Shown: in pieces, positions 62,710 to 64,000 of the stretch
Position numbering within the stretch: the first letter of the stretch is position 1
How the letters are laid out: each line of letters begins with the position of its first letter
From: Streptomyces hygroscopicus subsp. hygroscopicus
GTDB taxonomy: Bacteria > Actinomycetota > Actinomycetes > Streptomycetales > Streptomycetaceae
Assembly (NCBI RefSeq): GCF_030269125.1
Contig: NZ_BSSM01000006.1
Coordinates: 124,001 to 188,000 of the forward strand
Direction: 5' to 3'
DNA length: 64,000 nucleotides
Made by a program: the position numbers and the translations under genes
The notes under the pieces: generated by a model
Databases searched by the model: none
What the model was told of the DNA's origin: nothing
What the model saw: the letters and a program-made list of their open reading frames with translations, nothing else

Positions 62710-64000
62710 ATGGCAAGACTCCGGGCGGGTGAGGGCATTCTCCGCCGCAAACCCATCGAGCACATCGAGGAGACGGAGGTCGGCGAGGGTCCCCGCCTGG
62801 AGCGGTCGCTCGGGCTGTGGCAGCTCACCGCGATCGGCGTCGGCGGCATCATCGGCGCCGGCATCTTCACGCTCGCCGGTACGGTGGCCAACGGCACGGC
62901 GGGGCCCGCGGTGCTGGTGTCCTTCCTGATCGCCGGTGCCGCGAGCGCGTGCGCCGCGCTGTCGTACGCCGAGTTCGCGGGGCTCATCCCGAAGGCGGGA
63001 TCGGCGTACACCTACGGCTACGCGGTGCTCGGCGAGTTCGCGGGCTGGTTCATCGGCTGGGACCTGCTGCTGGAGTACACGGCGATCGTGGCGGTGGTCG
63101 CGATCGGCATCTCCGGCTACTTCGGATTCCTCGTCGAACAGATGGGGGCGAAGCTGCCCCCCTGGATGCTGGGCGCGCCCGGCACCGGCCCCGGGCACCG
63201 GGTGGACCTGTTCGCGGTGGTGCTCTGCCTGCTGATCGCCTGGCTGCTCACCCTCGGCATCCGCAGCGCGGCCCGCTTCGAGACGATCGTGGTCGCGGTG
63301 AAGGTGCTGGTGGTCCTGCTGGTGATCGGGGTGGGCGTGTTCCACATCGACACCGCGAACTACCACCCGTTCTTCCCCTACGGGATCAGCGGCGCCTTCA
63401 CGGGCGCGGCCACGGTGTTCTTCGCGGTGTTCGGCTACGACGCGATGTCCACGGCGGCCGAGGAGTCCAGGGACGCGCAGCGGCACATGCCGAGGGCGAT
63501 CATCTACTCGCTGATGATCGCCATGGTGCTGTACGTCGCGGCCTGTCTGGTGCTGACCGGCATGCAGAACTACCGGTTCATCGACAAGGAAAGCGGGTTC
63601 AGCACGGCGTTCAAGTCGGTGGGCCTGAACGCGCTCGCGGACGTGATCGCGGTGGGCGCCATCATCGGCATCCTCACCGTCATGTTCACGTTCATGCTGG
63701 GCGTGACCCGGGTGTGGTTCTCCATGTCCCGGGACGGGCTGCTGCCCAGCTGGTTCGCCAAGACGCACCCGACGCGGCACGTGCCGACCCGGGTGACCTG
63801 GATCGTCGGGGCGGCCTCCGCGCTCATCGCCGGGTTCCTGCCGATCGGGGAGGCGGCCGAGCTGACCAACATCGGCATCCTGCTGGCGTTCGTGGTGGTG
63901 TGCGTGGCGGTGATCGTGCTGCGCCGGCGGCGCCCGGACCTGCCGCGCGCCTTCCGTACGCCGTGGGTGCCGTTCGTGCCCGCGCTGGGTGTCGTCTTCT
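62710..64000 (+). CDS. APC-family amino acid permease (cut by window end)
   Basis: The first 430 residues of an amino-acid permease that runs past the end of the window. After a charged 40-residue leader, about 11 hydrophobic helices are seen, beginning LWQLTAIGVGGIIGAGIFTL with the APC signature GGIIGAGIF and SYAEFAGLIPKAGSAYTYGY. VFFAVFGYDAMSTAAEES is also typical of cationic amino-acid carriers (CAT/YfnA type). The ATG at 62710 follows GAAGAGG. It lies after the LysR gene on the same strand. Confidence 0.93.
   Translation, partial: MARLRAGEGILRRKPIEHIEETEVGEGPRLERSLGLWQLTAIGVGGIIGAGIFTLAGTVANGTAGPAVLVSFLIAGAASACAALSYAEFAGLIPKAGSAYTYGYAVLGEFAGWFIGWDLLLEYTAIVAVVAIGISGYFGFLVEQMGAKLPPWMLGAPGTGPGHRVDLFAVVLCLLIAWLLTLGIRSAARFETIVVAVKVLVVLLVIGVGVFHIDTANYHPFFPYGISGAFTGAATVFFAVFGYDAMSTAAEESRDAQRHMPRAIIYSLMIAMVLYVAACLVLTGMQNYRFIDKESGFSTAFKSVGLNALADVIAVGAIIGILTVMFTFMLGVTRVWFSMSRDGLLPSWFAKTHPTRHVPTRVTWIVGAASALIAGFLPIGEAAELTNIGILLAFVVVCVAVIVLRRRRPDLPRAFRTPWVPFVPALGVVF

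Noticed and set aside
60247-63780. 1177-codon minus-strand frame over the LysR and permease genes
   Set aside because: Antisense shadow with repetitive His/Arg composition; the plus-strand genes are clearly real.

Overview
This window is almost certainly from a Streptomyces chromosome (or a very close actinomycete). GC content is very high, GTG starts are common, and many neighbouring genes overlap by 1-4 bases. The gene set is also typical: ergothioneine genes, class F sortase, PP2C/SpoIIE phosphatases, a DUF574 methyltransferase, an RmdA-like c-di-GMP enzyme and LysX. From memory, the blocks egtABCD, olsBA, the type-B succinate dehydrogenase and rmdA occur in the same order in the left arm of the S. 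coelicolor chromosome; I could not check this. No rRNA, tRNA, intact insertion sequence, prophage or CRISPR array was seen.

Layout. 0.1-4.3 kb: a small hypothetical protein, a NUDIX hydrolase, htpG, and a coupled fluoride-channel operon of two crcB genes with a shortened DUF190-like gene between them. 4.3-5.8 kb: debris of an alcohol dehydrogenase and a luciferase-like monooxygenase. 5.9-9.8 kb: a stress/transport block with an ArsR regulator, a SulP anion transporter, a 16-codon mini-ORF, an RsbW-like ATPase, a lone STAS protein, PhnA, and a second, paralogous ArsR. 10-15.6 kb: a SLOG-like protein with an attenuator-like leader, XdhC, dxs, a TPR protein and peptide deformylase. 15.6-24.6 kb: redox and regulatory genes (disulfide-reductase-like flavoprotein, thioredoxin, LacI, TetR divergent from an FMN reductase with two palindromic operators, HSL esterase, decayed amidase, a SufR-like regulator with a membrane partner, cupin, PemK-like protein). 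24.8-28.5 kb: two SpoIIE phosphatases with PAS or GAF sensors and a bacterial poly(ADP-ribose) glycohydrolase.

28.7-33.2 kb is a complete overlapping egtABCD operon without egtE. 33-42 kb holds an orphan solute-binding lipoprotein, dodecin, HAD phosphatase, a second luciferase-like enzyme, an antitoxin-like peptide, a class II UvrA, and an olsB-olsA pair for ornithine lipid. 42-46.5 kb is a three-subunit succinate dehydrogenase/fumarate reductase with a divergent LysR gene. 47-50 kb is a PAS-GGDEF-EAL protein coupled to a DUF574 methyltransferase. 50.3-59.8 kb concerns the cell envelope: proline-rich lipoprotein, bestrophin-like membrane protein, Gly/Asn-rich secreted repeat protein next to a class F sortase, polysaccharide deacetylase, MFS exporter, and LysX. 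59.9-64 kb: universal stress protein, an MFS exporter divergent from a LysR regulator with a clear palindromic site, and an amino-acid permease cut by the window end.

Most of the window is ordinary for Streptomyces. The points most worth a second look are the internally shortened DUF190 gene kept in the crcB operon, the SulP/RsbW-like/STAS block bracketed by twin ArsR regulators, the terminator/antiterminator-like leader of the SLOG gene, the sortase next to a non-LPXTG RGD-repeat protein, and the methyltransferase coupled to the c-di-GMP enzyme.
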